Assembly (NCBI GenBank): GCA_009379955.1
Contig: WHST01000071.1
Location: forward strand, 1 to 34,858
Length of the DNA stretch: 34,858 bases
Source: Streptosporangiales bacterium
Lineage (GTDB): Bacteria > Actinomycetota > Actinomycetes > Streptosporangiales > WHST01
Reading direction: 5' to 3'
Shown one piece after another: positions 14,765 to 23,899 of the stretch. A program made the translations under genes and the position numbers. The notes under the pieces are model-generated. The model was not told the DNA's origin, did not search any database, and saw nothing but the letters and a program-made list of their open reading frames with translations. Each line of letters begins with the position of its first letter. The stretch's first letter is position 1.

Positions 14765-16414
14765 TCAGCTCACCGCGGCGCCTACCGCGCGGCCGGCACG
14801 GCGTCCGGAGAACAAGCAGCCGCCGAGGAACGTGCCTTCGAGCGCGCGGTGACCGTGGAGACCGCCCCCGCCGAACCCGGCCGCCTCACCGGCGGCGTAC
14901 AGGCCGGGCAGCGGCTCGTCGCCGGGACCGAGCACCCGGCCGTCGAGGTCGGTGGCGATGCCGCCGAGGGTCTTCCTGGTGAGGACGGACAGCCGTACCG
15001 CGACGAGCGGTCCCGCGGCGGGGTCGAGCATGCGGTGCGGCTTCGCCACCCGGATGAGACGGTCGGTGAGGAAATGCCGCGCCGCCGTGGTCGCGGTGAT
15101 CTGCGGGTCCTTGCCGAGGCCGCTCATGACCTGCAGGTCGCGGGAGACGATGAGGCGTTCGAGCGCGGCGGCGTCGACGAGCGGCTGGCCCACGAGGTCG
15201 TTCATGCCCTTGGCGAGCTCGGCGACACTGCGTCCGAACACGAAGTCGGGACACCGGCGCGCGAACTCCTCGACCGGGGTCACGCTGCCCGGCAGGACGC
15301 GCTTGGCGAGCTCGCGGACGTCCTTGTCGGTGAGGTCGGGGTTCTGCTCCGAGCCGGAGAGGGCGAACTCCCTGCCCATGATCCGCTGGTTCAGCACGAA
15401 CCACGAGTGCTCGTGTCCGGCCCGGACGATGTGTTCGAGCGCGCCGAGGGAGTCGAAGCCGGGGAACAGCGGCGCGGGGAGCCGGTGCCCGTTCGCGTCG
15501 AGCCACAGTGGCGACGGGCCGGACAGGATGCGGATGCCGTGCCGCGTCCACACCGGTGAGTGGTTGCGGATGCCCTCGGGGTAGTTCCACATGCGGTCGG
15601 TGTTGATGACGCGTCCACCGGCGTCGCGGACGACGGCGATCAGCGCGCCGTCGACGTGGTCGGGGACACCGCTGAGCATCGCCGACGGAGGTGTACCGGC
15701 GTGCGCGGGCCAGGTCGCGCGGACGAGGTCGTGGTTGCCGCCGATACCGCCGGAGGTCACCACCACCGCCTGCGCGCGCAGCTCGAACGGACGCACGACG
15801 GCGCGTGAGCTCGGCTCGCCGCGCGCGGCGTCGCTGTCCTCGAGCACCTCGCCGGTCACACCGTCGACGGCGCCGTCCGTCGTGGTGAGGCCGGTCACGC
15901 GGTGCCGGAAGCGCAGGTCGACCCGACCCTCGTCGGCGCCCGCGTGGACCCGCCGGACGAACGGCGCGATGATCCCCGGCCCGGTGCCCCACGTGACGTG
16001 GAACCTGGGCACGGTGTTGCCGTGGCCGTCCGCGCCGTAGCCGCCGCGCTCGGCCCACTGCACCAGGGGGAACCAGCGGACGCCCTGGGCGTGCAGCCAG
16101 GCGCGCTTCTCGCCCGCGGCGAAGTGGACGTACGCCTCCGCCCACCGACGCGGCCAGGTGTCGTCGGCGCCGTCGAACGCCGCGGAGCCGAGCCAGTCGT
16201 GCAGGGCGAGCTCGGCCGAGTCGCGTACGCGCAGCCGGCGTTGCTCGGGGGAACCGACGAGGAACAGTCCGCCGAACGACCAGAAGGCCTGGCCGCCGAG
16301 CGACGCCGCGGGTTCCTGGTCGAGCAGGATCACCCTGCGTCCAGCCGCGGCGAGCTCGGCCGTGGCGACGAGGCCGGCGAGGCCCGCGCCCACCACGATC
16401 ACATCGGCATCCAT
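14765..16414 (-). CDS. FAD-binding dehydrogenase (FrdA/ketosteroid-dehydrogenase-like)
   Basis: A 549-residue flavoprotein. The N-terminal Rossmann motif is VVGAGLAGLVATAELAAAG (6-24) followed by the acidic residue of LLDQE. The second FAD segment near the C-terminus is LPGLYAAGEAAGFGGGGLHG. The protein belongs to the fumarate reductase/3-ketosteroid delta1-dehydrogenase superfamily; in actinobacteria this size class is simply called FAD-binding dehydrogenase, with substrate unknown. The GGIGG and HRALEGTFLGGC segments fit that subgroup. It starts at the ATG at 16414, divergent from padR, and lies 101 bp upstream of the histidine kinase gene on the same strand, so shared transcription is possible but unproven. 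Confidence 0.9.
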   Translation of the reverse strand: MDADVIVVGAGLAGLVATAELAAAGRRVILLDQEPAASLGGQAFWSFGGLFLVGSPEQRRLRVRDSAELALHDWLGSAAFDGADDTWPRRWAEAYVHFAAGEKRAWLHAQGVRWFPLVQWAERGGYGADGHGNTVPRFHVTWGTGPGIIAPFVRRVHAGADEGRVDLRFRHRVTGLTTTDGAVDGVTGEVLEDSDAARGEPSSRAVVRPFELRAQAVVVTSGGIGGNHDLVRATWPAHAGTPPSAMLSGVPDHVDGALIAVVRDAGGRVINTDRMWNYPEGIRNHSPVWTRHGIRILSGPSPLWLDANGHRLPAPLFPGFDSLGALEHIVRAGHEHSWFVLNQRIMGREFALSGSEQNPDLTDKDVRELAKRVLPGSVTPVEEFARRCPDFVFGRSVAELAKGMNDLVGQPLVDAAALERLIVSRDLQVMSGLGKDPQITATTAARHFLTDRLIRVAKPHRMLDPAAGPLVAVRLSVLTRKTLGGIATDLDGRVLGPGDEPLPGLYAAGEAAGFGGGGLHGHRALEGTFLGGCLFSGRRAGRAVGAAVS

Positions 16415-16512
16415 GCGCCGAGGATAGAGCGCGCCGGCGTCTCGGGAGCAGGGGCACGCCCGGCCGTGTCCGTGCCGCGATCGGCCGTGCGTGCGGGTCT
16501 AGCCTGTGGGTC

Positions 16513-17106
16513 ATGTCGGCGACGCGTCTCCTGGTGCTCGGCGTCGTGCGCGTGTACGGGAGCGCGCACGGCTACCTCGTGCGCGGCGAGCTCGTGTCGT
16601 GGGGCGCCGAGGACTGGGCCAATGTGAAGTGGGGCTCGATCTACCACGCCCTCAAGCAGATGACGAAGGAAGGGCTGCTCGAGGCCTCGCACGGCCCCAA
16701 CTGGCGCGTCGACTACGCCATCACCGACAAGGGCGACACCGAGTTCGAGCGGCTGCTGCGCGACGCGCTGCGCCAGCCCGAGCACCGCCCGCACCTGGTG
16801 ACGGCGGGGCTCGCGTTCATCACCGCGCTGCCACGCGCCGAGGCGATCGCGCTGCTACGTGACCGCATCGACCGGCTCCGCGCGGAGGTCGACGGCGTCC
16901 GCCTGCAGGCCGACGAGCAGGAGGCCTGGGAGAAGGCCGGCGCCGGGCACGTGCCCGAGCTGTTCGGACTCGTCGCGTACTCGGGCCAGAGCGGCATCGA
17001 GTGGACGCAGGGCCTGATCGAGCGCCTCGAGGGCGGCGCGTACGTCATGGCGGACGACGACGAGGCCGCGTTCGGCACGCTGCGGAGCAGGTCCACGGGC
17101 CGCTGA
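16513..17106 (+). CDS. PadR-family repressor
   Basis: A 197-residue PadR protein. The N-terminal winged helix contains LVLGVVRVYGSAHGYLVRGEL, then KWGSIYHALKQMTKEGLLEA, the PadR signature for recognition helix and wing. The C-terminal half, LLRDRIDRLRAEVDGVRLQADEQEAWE, is the dimerising helix region. PadR proteins repress nearby efflux genes and are released by a ligand. The drrAB-like genes lie directly downstream behind repeated CAAGTTTG boxes. A TAGCCT -10-like hexamer sits 7 bp before the ATG and no RBS is evident, so the transcript may be leaderless. Confidence 0.93.
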   Translation: MSATRLLVLGVVRVYGSAHGYLVRGELVSWGAEDWANVKWGSIYHALKQMTKEGLLEASHGPNWRVDYAITDKGDTEFERLLRDALRQPEHRPHLVTAGLAFITALPRAEAIALLRDRIDRLRAEVDGVRLQADEQEAWEKAGAGHVPELFGLVAYSGQSGIEWTQGLIERLEGGAYVMADDDEAAFGTLRSRSTGR

Positions 17107-17114
17107 CCGGCCCG

Positions 17115-17187
17115 TTACTCAAGTTTGCGCATCCGCCGGATGCGGGCTACTCTTTGCCTACCCAAGTTTGAGTCCAAGTTTGAGTAA
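17115..17187. promoter_or_regulatory. PadR-type operator cluster upstream of drrA
   Basis: CAAGTTTG occurs three times, at 17120-17127, 17163-17170 and 17175-17182. The last two form a 12-bp direct repeat CAAGTTTGAGT. TTACTCAA at 17115-17122 and TTGAGTAA at 17180-17187 face each other, so the outer boxes are inverted. ACTCAAxxTTGAGT-like dyads are the usual PadR operator form. A 15-bp dyad GCATCCG-C-CGGATGC lies between them at 17129-17143. The cluster spans the promoter region of drrA. Confidence 0.6.
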
Positions 17188-17199
17188 CGGGAGTCGCCA

Positions 17200-18213
17200 G
17201 TGATCCGTACCCGAGGGCTGACCAAGCACTTCCGGGTGAAGAAGGAGACCGTCGAGGCCGTCCGCGGTGTCGACATCGAGGTCGAGAAGGGCGAGCTGGT
17301 CGCCTTTCTCGGTCCCAACGGAGCGGGCAAGACCACGACCCTGCGGATGCTCACCACGCTGCTCACGCCGACATCGGGCACGGCGACGGTGGCGGGCGCG
17401 GACGTGCGGACGGAGCCGGCGCTCGTCCGGCACCGGATCGGCTACGTCGGGCAGGGGAACGGGGGAGGACACAGCCAACGGGCGAGGGACGAGCTCGTCA
17501 CCCAGGGCCGGGCGTACGGGATGAGCAGGGCCGACGCGGGGGGACGCGCCGACGAGCTGCTCGCGTCGCTCGAGCTCGGCTCGCTCGGCAGGCGGAACGT
17601 CGGGACGCTGTCGGGAGGCCAGCGCCGGCGCCTCGACGTCGCGATGGGCCTGATGCACCGGCCGGAGCTGATGTTCCTCGACGAGCCGTCGACGGGGCTC
17701 GACCCGCACAACCGGGCGAACCTCTGGGACCACATCGAGCGGATGCGCGCGCAGACCGGCACGACCATCCTGCTCACGACCCACTACCTCGACGAGGCGG
17801 ACTCGCGGGCCGAGCGCGTCCTCGTCATCGACCACGGCAGGGTGATCGCGGAGGGCTCGCCCGGCGAGCTGAAGGCGAAGCTCGCCGGCGACACGATCGT
17901 GCTGGGCACCGTCGACGAGGCGTCGGCGGTACGCGCGGCGGAGATCGCCGCGTCGGTCCCTCAGTCGGTCGAGGTGGCCACCGAGGGAGCCCGGGTGCGC
18001 GCCCGGGTGACCCGCGGCGAGGTGGTGCTGCCCGAGCTGATCAGGGCCCTCGACGCCGCGGGCGTCCGCGTCACGACCGCCACCTTGACGCTGCCGACCC
18101 TCGACGACGTGTTCCTCGCACTGACGGGTCGGAGCCTGCGGGAGTCGGAGCCGGCGGACGGCGATGCGGCGGACAAGACACTCGTCGCCGCGAGCGCGGC
18201 GGGGGAGAGGTGA
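17200..18213 (+). CDS. DrrA-like ABC transporter ATPase
   Basis: A 337-residue ATPase of the daunorubicin-resistance (DrrA) type. Walker A is GPNGAGKTT (38-46), the signature LSGGQ (137-141), Walker B LMFLDEPSTGLD (about 157-168) and the switch His195 in LTTHYLDEAD. The C-terminal 110 or so residues are the DrrA-specific extension. The start is the GTG at 17200 with GGGAG upstream. Two subunits would energise the permease encoded by the next gene to export a hydrophobic compound. The gene lies behind the PadR operator cluster and ends within 3 bp of the permease start. Confidence 0.95.
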   Translation: MIRTRGLTKHFRVKKETVEAVRGVDIEVEKGELVAFLGPNGAGKTTTLRMLTTLLTPTSGTATVAGADVRTEPALVRHRIGYVGQGNGGGHSQRARDELVTQGRAYGMSRADAGGRADELLASLELGSLGRRNVGTLSGGQRRRLDVAMGLMHRPELMFLDEPSTGLDPHNRANLWDHIERMRAQTGTTILLTTHYLDEADSRAERVLVIDHGRVIAEGSPGELKAKLAGDTIVLGTVDEASAVRAAEIAASVPQSVEVATEGARVRARVTRGEVVLPELIRALDAAGVRVTTATLTLPTLDDVFLALTGRSLRESEPADGDAADKTLVAASAAGER

Positions 18214-18215
18214 GC

Positions 18216-18971
18216 ATGAGACTCGTCACCGACACCGGGATCGTCCTGGTCAGGGAGCTGCGCCCCACGTGGCGCGACCCGTTCTCCGTGCTGTTCAGCA
18301 TCGTGCAGCCGTTGATCTTCCTCGGTCTGTTCGGACCGCTGCTGGCGGGCACGTCCGACGTGCCAGGGGACTCGCTGTGGCAGTGGTTCGTCCCGGGGAT
18401 CCTGGTGATGGTCGCGCTGTTCGGCACGTCCATGACCGGGTCCAACCTGCTGTACGAGATGCAGACCGGCTCGCACGAGCGGATGACGGTCACGCCGCTG
18501 TCGCGGCCGGCGCTGCTGATCGGCCGGGCGTTGAAGGAGATGGTGCCGCTGGTGGTGCAGGCAGTGCTCATCGTCGCCGTCGTCCTGCCGTTCGGCTTTC
18601 GGCTGTACCCGCTGGGCGCACTGGTCGGGCTGCTGATCCTCGCCGTGCTCGGGGTGGGACTGGGTGCCCTCTCGTACGCGCTGGCGCTCGCCGTGCGCAA
18701 CCAGGAGTGGATGTTCTGGATGGTCCAGCAGACCGTCGTCTTCCCGCTACTCATCCTCTCCGGGATGCTGCTGCCGCTCGACCGGGCGCCGGGCTGGATG
18801 GTGGTCGCGTCGCACGTGAACCCGCTGACCTACGTGATCGAGGCCGAGCGGGCGCTGTTCGCCGGTGACTTCGGGGCAGCGGCAGTCTGGCAGGGCGCGG
18901 TCGCGGCGCTGGTCGCGGCGGTGGTGGGCCTGCTCGTCGGCACCCGCATGATGAACCGGGCGACGTCGTGA
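18216..18971 (+). CDS. DrrB-like ABC-2 transporter permease
   Basis: A 251-residue membrane protein with six hydrophobic helices and the ABC-2 pattern: VQPLIFLGLFGPLL early, FVPGILVMVALFGTSM, then NPLTYVIEAERALF near the end. It forms the channel for the DrrA-like ATPase. The ATG at 18216 is preferred because AGAGG lies 5 bp upstream. A GTG at 18210 in the same frame, overlapping the drrA stop by 4 bp, would add two residues and is the alternative. Its 3' end overlaps the NmrA-like gene by 4 bp, so the three genes form one operon. Confidence 0.93.
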   Translation: MRLVTDTGIVLVRELRPTWRDPFSVLFSIVQPLIFLGLFGPLLAGTSDVPGDSLWQWFVPGILVMVALFGTSMTGSNLLYEMQTGSHERMTVTPLSRPALLIGRALKEMVPLVVQAVLIVAVVLPFGFRLYPLGALVGLLILAVLGVGLGALSYALALAVRNQEWMFWMVQQTVVFPLLILSGMLLPLDRAPGWMVVASHVNPLTYVIEAERALFAGDFGAAAVWQGAVAALVAAVVGLLVGTRMMNRATS

Positions 18972-19813
18972 GCGGCGCGGAGAGGATCCTGGTGACCGGC
19001 GCGACCGGCAACGTCGGCAGGCTCGTCGTCGACGAGCTGCTCGCCGCGGGCGCGACCGCCGTGCGGGCGTTGACGAACGACCCGGCGAAGGCAGGGCTGC
19101 CGGACTCGGTCGACGTGGTCGAGGGATACCTCGGCCGGCTCGAGACGATGCGGGCCGCCCTCGAGGGCGTGGACGTGCTCTACCTCGCGCCGCTGCCGCG
19201 GACCGTGGTCGAGGTGGCGGCACTCGCGGCGAAGGCGGGGGTGCGGCGGATCGTCGACCTGTCGGCGTCGGGCGCGGACGCCGAGGCGGCGGGGGACCGG
19301 GAGGGCTGGCACTACTACGCGGTCGAGCACGCGGTGGAGGAGTCCGGGATCGCCTGGACGCATCTGCGTCCCGGCGAGTTCATGACGAACGCCACGATGT
19401 GGGCCGGCCAGATCAGGGCGGGCGACGTGGTGCGCGACGCACACGCCGAGGCGTCGACCGCACCGATCGCTCTCGTTGACATCGCCGCCGTGGCGGCCCG
19501 CGCCCTCCTCGACGATCGCTACGTCGGTGCGAAGCTGACGATGACCGGCCCCGAGGCGATCACCCGAGCGGAGATGGTTGTCGCGATCGGTGCGGCGCTC
19601 GGACGCGAGGTGCGGTACGAGGAGCTGACCCACGAGCAGGCCGTCGAGGAGATGAAGGCGGTCATGGGCGAGTACTCGGCGTGGTACTACGAGGGGATGG
19701 ACGAGCTGGCGAGACATCCCATGCCGGTCTCGCTCGTCGTGGAGGACGTCACCGGTAACCCCGGCACGCCGTTCGCCACCTGGGCGGTCGAGAACGCCGG
19801 CCTGTTCCGCTGA
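18968..19813 (+). CDS. NmrA/SDR-like NAD(P)-binding protein
   Basis: A 281-residue atypical SDR. LVTGATGNVGR (8-18) is the nucleotide-binding loop of the NmrA/azoreductase-like group. LDLSASGADA-like residues (VDLSASGADA) and HLRPGEFMTN follow the family pattern, while the classical YxxxK is reduced to Tyr-rich WHYYAVEHA. Members act as quinone or azo reductases or as redox-sensing proteins; the activity here is not known. The GTG start overlaps the permease stop by 4 bp (GTGA), so it is the last gene of the PadR-controlled operon. It could act on the exported compound before transport, which is inference. Confidence 0.88.
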   Translation: MSGAERILVTGATGNVGRLVVDELLAAGATAVRALTNDPAKAGLPDSVDVVEGYLGRLETMRAALEGVDVLYLAPLPRTVVEVAALAAKAGVRRIVDLSASGADAEAAGDREGWHYYAVEHAVEESGIAWTHLRPGEFMTNATMWAGQIRAGDVVRDAHAEASTAPIALVDIAAVAARALLDDRYVGAKLTMTGPEAITRAEMVVAIGAALGREVRYEELTHEQAVEEMKAVMGEYSAWYYEGMDELARHPMPVSLVVEDVTGNPGTPFATWAVENAGLFR

Positions 19814-19821
19814 CCGCACGT

Positions 19822-19869
19822 GCTGTGACGTCCGGGCCCGCGGCCACGCGGGAGCCCGGACGTCACAGC
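19822..19869. terminator. Strong bidirectional hairpin after the drrAB operon
   Basis: Arms 19822-19837 and 19854-19869 are perfect 16-bp complements (GCTGTGACGTCCGGGC), with an inner CCGCG/CGCGG stem and a 4-base loop. It starts 9 bp after the NmrA-like gene stop and includes the stop codon of the convergent hypothetical gene in its right arm. Position between convergent genes and stability fit a shared terminator without a U-tract. Confidence 0.75.
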
Positions 19870-20267
19870 CTGCGGACGTAGCCCTTGACCGAGAGATAGG
19901 TGCCGCGGAGGACTACGTCCCTCCGGCGTGCGGCGTCATCGAGCATCCGTGCCCAGCCGACGTCGTCGGCACGCGGCCAGGGTGACCCGGGTCGTTCGAG
20001 GGCGAGGGCGATCTGTCCTCCCGGCAGGCGACTCTCGATGGTGCTGGCCACCATGCCGAGCAGCCCGTCGACCGTACCGGGACACGGCTCCCGTGGGATG
20101 TCGTCGATCGCCACGACGACGGGTGTCGACCAGCAGTCGGCGTCGAGGAACAGGACCCAGAGGCAACGCTGCGGCATTTCGTGCGGACCGACGATGACAT
20201 GGAGGTAACCGGTGAGCGAAGGCTCGTCGTGCAGACGTTCGGGCTTGAATGCGTGTGACGCGGTCAT
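19863..20267 (-). CDS. Conserved actinobacterial hypothetical protein
   Basis: A 134-residue protein from the ATG at 20267, of a type I recognise only as hypothetical in high-GC actinobacteria. It starts MTASHAFKPERLHDEPSL, has an alternating hydrophobic strand CLWVLFLDADC followed by PVVVAIDDIP, a helix GLLGMVASTIESRL, and ends LRGTYLSVKGYVRRL. There is no signal peptide or membrane segment. The strands and helices suggest a small alpha-beta domain. The in-frame extension up to 20363 is compositionally unlike the rest and is not included. The stop codon lies inside the terminator hairpin shared with the opposing operon. No function is proposed. Confidence 0.7.
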   Translation of the reverse strand: MTASHAFKPERLHDEPSLTGYLHVIVGPHEMPQRCLWVLFLDADCWSTPVVVAIDDIPREPCPGTVDGLLGMVASTIESRLPGGQIALALERPGSPWPRADDVGWARMLDDAARRRDVVLRGTYLSVKGYVRRL

Positions 20268-20402
20268 GACGCCGATCCTGCGCGCGTTCCCCGCGCCCGC
20301 GCGGGTGTCGTCCACCGGTGACGTGGTCGTCCACAGAAGGAAAGGCCGGGGCCGAAGCGGCACTGCACCACAGCCGCATGGCGTGCCGGACGAGGACGAG
20401 CA

Positions 20403-20738
20403 TCAGGTGCCGCGGGGGCCGTACATGATGACGGCGACGCCGAGCAGGCAGACCGCGGCGCCGGCCAGGTCCCAGCGGTCGGGGCGGAAGCCGTCGACCA
20501 GGATGCCCCAGGCCAGGGAGCCCGCGACGAAGATGCCGCCGTACGCGGCGAGCACGCGACCGAAGTGGGCGTCAGGCTGCAGCGTGGCGACGAAACCGTA
20601 GGCGCCGAGCGCGAGAACTCCGCCCAGCATCCACAGCCAACCGCGTTGCTCCCGCACCCCCTGCCAGACGAGCCACGCGCCGCCGATCTCCGCGACCGCG
20701 GCGACGACGAAGAGCAACAACGAGCGAACGATGGTCAT
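20403..20738 (-). CDS. YnfA/UPF0060-family membrane protein
   Basis: A 111-residue protein with four membrane helices. It has the family signatures [16 protein letters not shown] in helix 1, [19 protein letters not shown] in helix 3 and [24 protein letters not shown] in the last segment (split across the loop and helix 4). YnfA proteins are related to small multidrug resistance transporters and some act in dye or drug efflux. The ATG at 20738 begins directly with the first helix; a further upstream ATG at 20777 would add a hydrophilic, non-conserved 13 residues. It is transcribed in the same direction as the upstream AfsR-like gene, 56 bp away. Confidence 0.9.
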   Translation of the reverse strand: MTIVRSLLLFVVAAVAEIGGAWLVWQGVREQRGWLWMLGGVLALGAYGFVATLQPDAHFGRVLAAYGGIFVAGSLAWGILVDGFRPDRWDLAGAAVCLLGVAVIMYGPRGT

Positions 20739-20794
20739 GACGCGAGGGTAGTGAACGTCGGGGTGGCGTTCTGACACGTCGACCGTCCCGGCGT

Positions 20795-23791
20795 CTACTC
20801 GCGCTGGTCCGCCCGTGTCGCGCGGAGGTCGGCGAGGGTCTGCTCGATGCTCGCCACGGTGCGGACCGCGCCTGACGCGGCGAACATGCGTGCGGCCTCC
20901 TCCAGGCGCGCGATGCCCGTGTCGACGTCGCCGGTGAGGAGGGCGATCTCACCGAGCGCACGCTCGGCGTCGGAGAGGATTCCGCGCTCGTTGATGGAGC
21001 CGGCGACCGCGCGTGCCTCCCTGACGAACCTCTCCGCGTCGGCGAGGTTGCCGGCGGCCAGCTCGATGCGTCCGAGGCCGAGCAGGGCGAAGGCCTCGCC
21101 GCGATGGTCGTCCAGCTCTCGGACGACCGTGAGCACCTCCTGGTCGGACTTCCTCGCCGCGTCGTAGTCGCCACTGTTGCGCTGGAGGTAGGCCAGTACG
21201 TGCCGGGACTGGACGCTGCCGCGCCGGTACCCACCTTTGAGCGCCTGGCTCCGGTCGAGCATGTCCCAGGCGAGGTCGGGATCGCCGTACTCGATCTCCA
21301 CATGTGCCAGGATCGTCAGGGCGGAGGCCTCGCCGACGCGGTCGCCGACCTCCCTGAGGAGCTCGACCGCCTCCAGAGCGGGGGACCTGAGGTGCTCGCC
21401 GTCTCCCCGCCAGCGGCGGAGCGAGGTGAGGTTGCGCAGCGCGAGTCCGGTGCCGTGCGCATCCCCCAGCGCCCGGAACGCCTCGACGGCCTCGGCTATG
21501 TAGGCGATGCCCTCGTCCGTCGACCTGATGTGCGAGCCCAGGCTGCCGAGGGAGTACAGCATGGCCGCGCGACCGCGCCGGTTGCCGTGGCGCTCGGTGA
21601 CCTCGAGTGCGATGCGGGACGTGTCGCGCCAGTCGTCGTAGTAGCCCCTCACCTCGCACAGGGTGACGAGGACGAGCGCGAGGTCCCAGCTCAGCTCGTC
21701 CATGCCGGCCGCGGCGGACTGCCGGACCGCGGCCACGAGCGCGCGGCGCTCGACCTCGAACCACTCGTACGGGTCATCGATGTGCGCCGCCGCGACTCCG
21801 TCCGGTGGCCGCCACCGCGGCGCGCTGCCGTGCAGGATCGTGAAGTCGCCGCCGTAGTCCTTACGGTGTGCCTCCTCCGCGAGCGCGAGCCACCCGCCGA
21901 GGAGGCGCGCGAGCGCCGCCTCCCGCTCCGCGGCCGACTCGGTGCTCGCCAGCCGCTCGGCGGCATAGACGCGGACGAGGTCGTGGTACCGGTAGCGCTG
22001 CCCGCGGGAGTCCGGGAAGTCGACGGCGGTGACGAGGTTGGCGTCGACGAGGCTCTCCAGGACCTCGACGCCCGACTCGAGGTCGGTGTCGAGCAGCGCG
22101 GCCGCGGTCCAGGACGGCGCGTCGGGCGCCTGGACCAGCGCGAACAGCCGGAACAGGCGTTGCGCGTCGTCGCTCAGCTCCTGGACGCTCAGCGCGATGT
22201 TCGACCGCAGCTCGAGGCCGTGGTGCGCGAGCTCGTCGAGTCGGCGGGCCTCGTCGGCGAGCCGGGCGACGAGGTGCGCGATGCGCCAGTGGGGTCGAGA
22301 CGCCAGCCGGGCACCGGCGATCCGCAGGGCCAGCGGCAACCCCTCGCAGAAGGTGGCCAGCTCGGCGGCCGAGTCGCCTTCGGCCACGATCCGTTCCTTG
22401 CCGACCGTCCTGGCGAGCAGCTCGATGGAGTGGTCGGTGTCGAACACGTCGACGTCGACGAGGCGGGCTCCCGGCAGCCCGCTCAACCGCCGGCGGCTGG
22501 TGGTGATGACCGCGCAGCCCGGCCCACCGGGCAGCAGGGGGACCACCTGGTCCTCCGCGGTCACGCCGTCGAGGATGACGAGGACGCGCCTGTCGGCCAG
22601 GGTCGTGCGGTACAGCTCGGCGCGTTCCTGCGGGTCGTTGGGCACCTGCAGGCCGGAGAAGCCGAGCGCGCGGAGGAACCTGGTGAGCACCTTGGCCGAC
22701 CGGTCGTCGATGTTGGTCTCGCGCAGGTCGGCGTAGAGCTGGCCGTCGGGGAACGCATCCGCGAGCTCGTGCCCGGCACGGATCGCGAGGCTCGTCTTGC
22801 CGACGCCGCCGCGCCCGCCGATGGCGACGATGCGCACCGCGTACGCCCCGTCGGCACCGTCGCCACCGAGCGACTCCCTGATCTCGCGGAGGTGCTGACC
22901 GCGGCCGGTGAAGTCGGCGACGCTGGCGGGCAGCAGCCGTGGGACCGCGACCCAGGGGCGGTCCGACGTGCCGCCGGCGGGCGGCGCGGCGGGCTCCGCG
23001 TCGCCGGTGGGACGTCCGCGCGCGGCGGCCGTGGACGGGGCCAGGTCGAGCGCAGGATCCCGTGCGAGGACGGCGGCCTCGAGCCGCTGCAGGTCCGGTC
23101 CCGGTTCGATCCCGACCTCGTCGACGAGTGTGGTGCGCGCCTGCCGGAAGACGGCGAGCGCCTCGGCCTGCCGGCCCGACCGGTACAATGCGAGCATCAG
23201 CGCGCCGTAGAGCGCCTCGCGGAGCGGCTGCCGGTCGACGAGGTCGCGCAGCTCGCCGACGACGTCCTGGTGGCGGCCGAGCGCCAGGTCGAGTCGCACG
23301 CGCTCCTCCACCGCGGTCAGCCGATCGTCCTCGAGCGTGAGCGCGGCGCGTTGGACGAGGGCGCTGTTCACACCGGCGAACGCGGGCCCGCGCCACAGGG
23401 CGTCGGCGGTGCGGAGCGTCGCCGACGCCTCGTCCAGGTCGCCGCCGTCGGCGTGTGCGCGCGCCTGCACGACGAGCTCGGCGAACCGCTCGAGGTCGAG
23501 CACGGTGCCGCCAAGGTCGAGCAGGTAGCCGGGCGGCCTGGTGTGCACGGTCGTCGCGAGCCCGGCGTCCTGGAGGACGCGGCGGATCGCCGAGACGCAG
23601 ATCTGGATCTGGGCGCGTGCGGTCGCGGGGGGAGAGGTGTCCCAGACCGCCTCGATCAGCCGCTCGATCGGCGTGACACGGCCCGTGTGCAGCGCGAGGA
23701 CGGCCAGCACGATCCGCGATCTCGGGGGACCGATGTCGACCGTCTGCCCGCCGACCGCCAGCTCAGGCGGGCCAAGCAACCGCAGTTCCAT
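20795..23791 (-). CDS. AfsR/SARP-family regulator with NB-ARC and TPR domains
   Basis: A 998-residue regulator. Residues 1-95 are an OmpR-like winged helix ([15 protein letters not shown]), 96-245 the bacterial transcriptional activation domain, and 285-560 an NB-ARC ATPase. The P-loop is [10 protein letters not shown] (325-334), Walker B VLVILDG (403-409) and GLPLALR begins at 484. From about 600 come tetratricopeptide-like helices, such as [23 protein letters not shown]. The architecture is that of Streptomyces AfsR, a pleiotropic activator of secondary metabolism; whether this one is the orthologue or a pathway-specific paralogue cannot be told. No afsS-like or afsK gene is next to it. It lies 108 bp downstream of the ribosomal protection gene on the same strand. 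Confidence 0.95.
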   Translation of the reverse strand: MELRLLGPPELAVGGQTVDIGPPRSRIVLAVLALHTGRVTPIERLIEAVWDTSPPATARAQIQICVSAIRRVLQDAGLATTVHTRPPGYLLDLGGTVLDLERFAELVVQARAHADGGDLDEASATLRTADALWRGPAFAGVNSALVQRAALTLEDDRLTAVEERVRLDLALGRHQDVVGELRDLVDRQPLREALYGALMLALYRSGRQAEALAVFRQARTTLVDEVGIEPGPDLQRLEAAVLARDPALDLAPSTAAARGRPTGDAEPAAPPAGGTSDRPWVAVPRLLPASVADFTGRGQHLREIRESLGGDGADGAYAVRIVAIGGRGGVGKTSLAIRAGHELADAFPDGQLYADLRETNIDDRSAKVLTRFLRALGFSGLQVPNDPQERAELYRTTLADRRVLVILDGVTAEDQVVPLLPGGPGCAVITTSRRRLSGLPGARLVDVDVFDTDHSIELLARTVGKERIVAEGDSAAELATFCEGLPLALRIAGARLASRPHWRIAHLVARLADEARRLDELAHHGLELRSNIALSVQELSDDAQRLFRLFALVQAPDAPSWTAAALLDTDLESGVEVLESLVDANLVTAVDFPDSRGQRYRYHDLVRVYAAERLASTESAAEREAALARLLGGWLALAEEAHRKDYGGDFTILHGSAPRWRPPDGVAAAHIDDPYEWFEVERRALVAAVRQSAAAGMDELSWDLALVLVTLCEVRGYYDDWRDTSRIALEVTERHGNRRGRAAMLYSLGSLGSHIRSTDEGIAYIAEAVEAFRALGDAHGTGLALRNLTSLRRWRGDGEHLRSPALEAVELLREVGDRVGEASALTILAHVEIEYGDPDLAWDMLDRSQALKGGYRRGSVQSRHVLAYLQRNSGDYDAARKSDQEVLTVVRELDDHRGEAFALLGLGRIELAAGNLADAERFVREARAVAGSINERGILSDAERALGEIALLTGDVDTGIARLEEAARMFAASGAVRTVASIEQTLADLRATRADQRE

Positions 23792-23899
23792 CCACCACTC
23801 GCTCTCGCGAACCGCCCAGGCCGCAGCCTAGCGTCTCGCCGGCGCGGACTGCTCAGTCCTCGAGTGTGTGTGAAGGGCACCCTGACGTCTAGCGATGCT

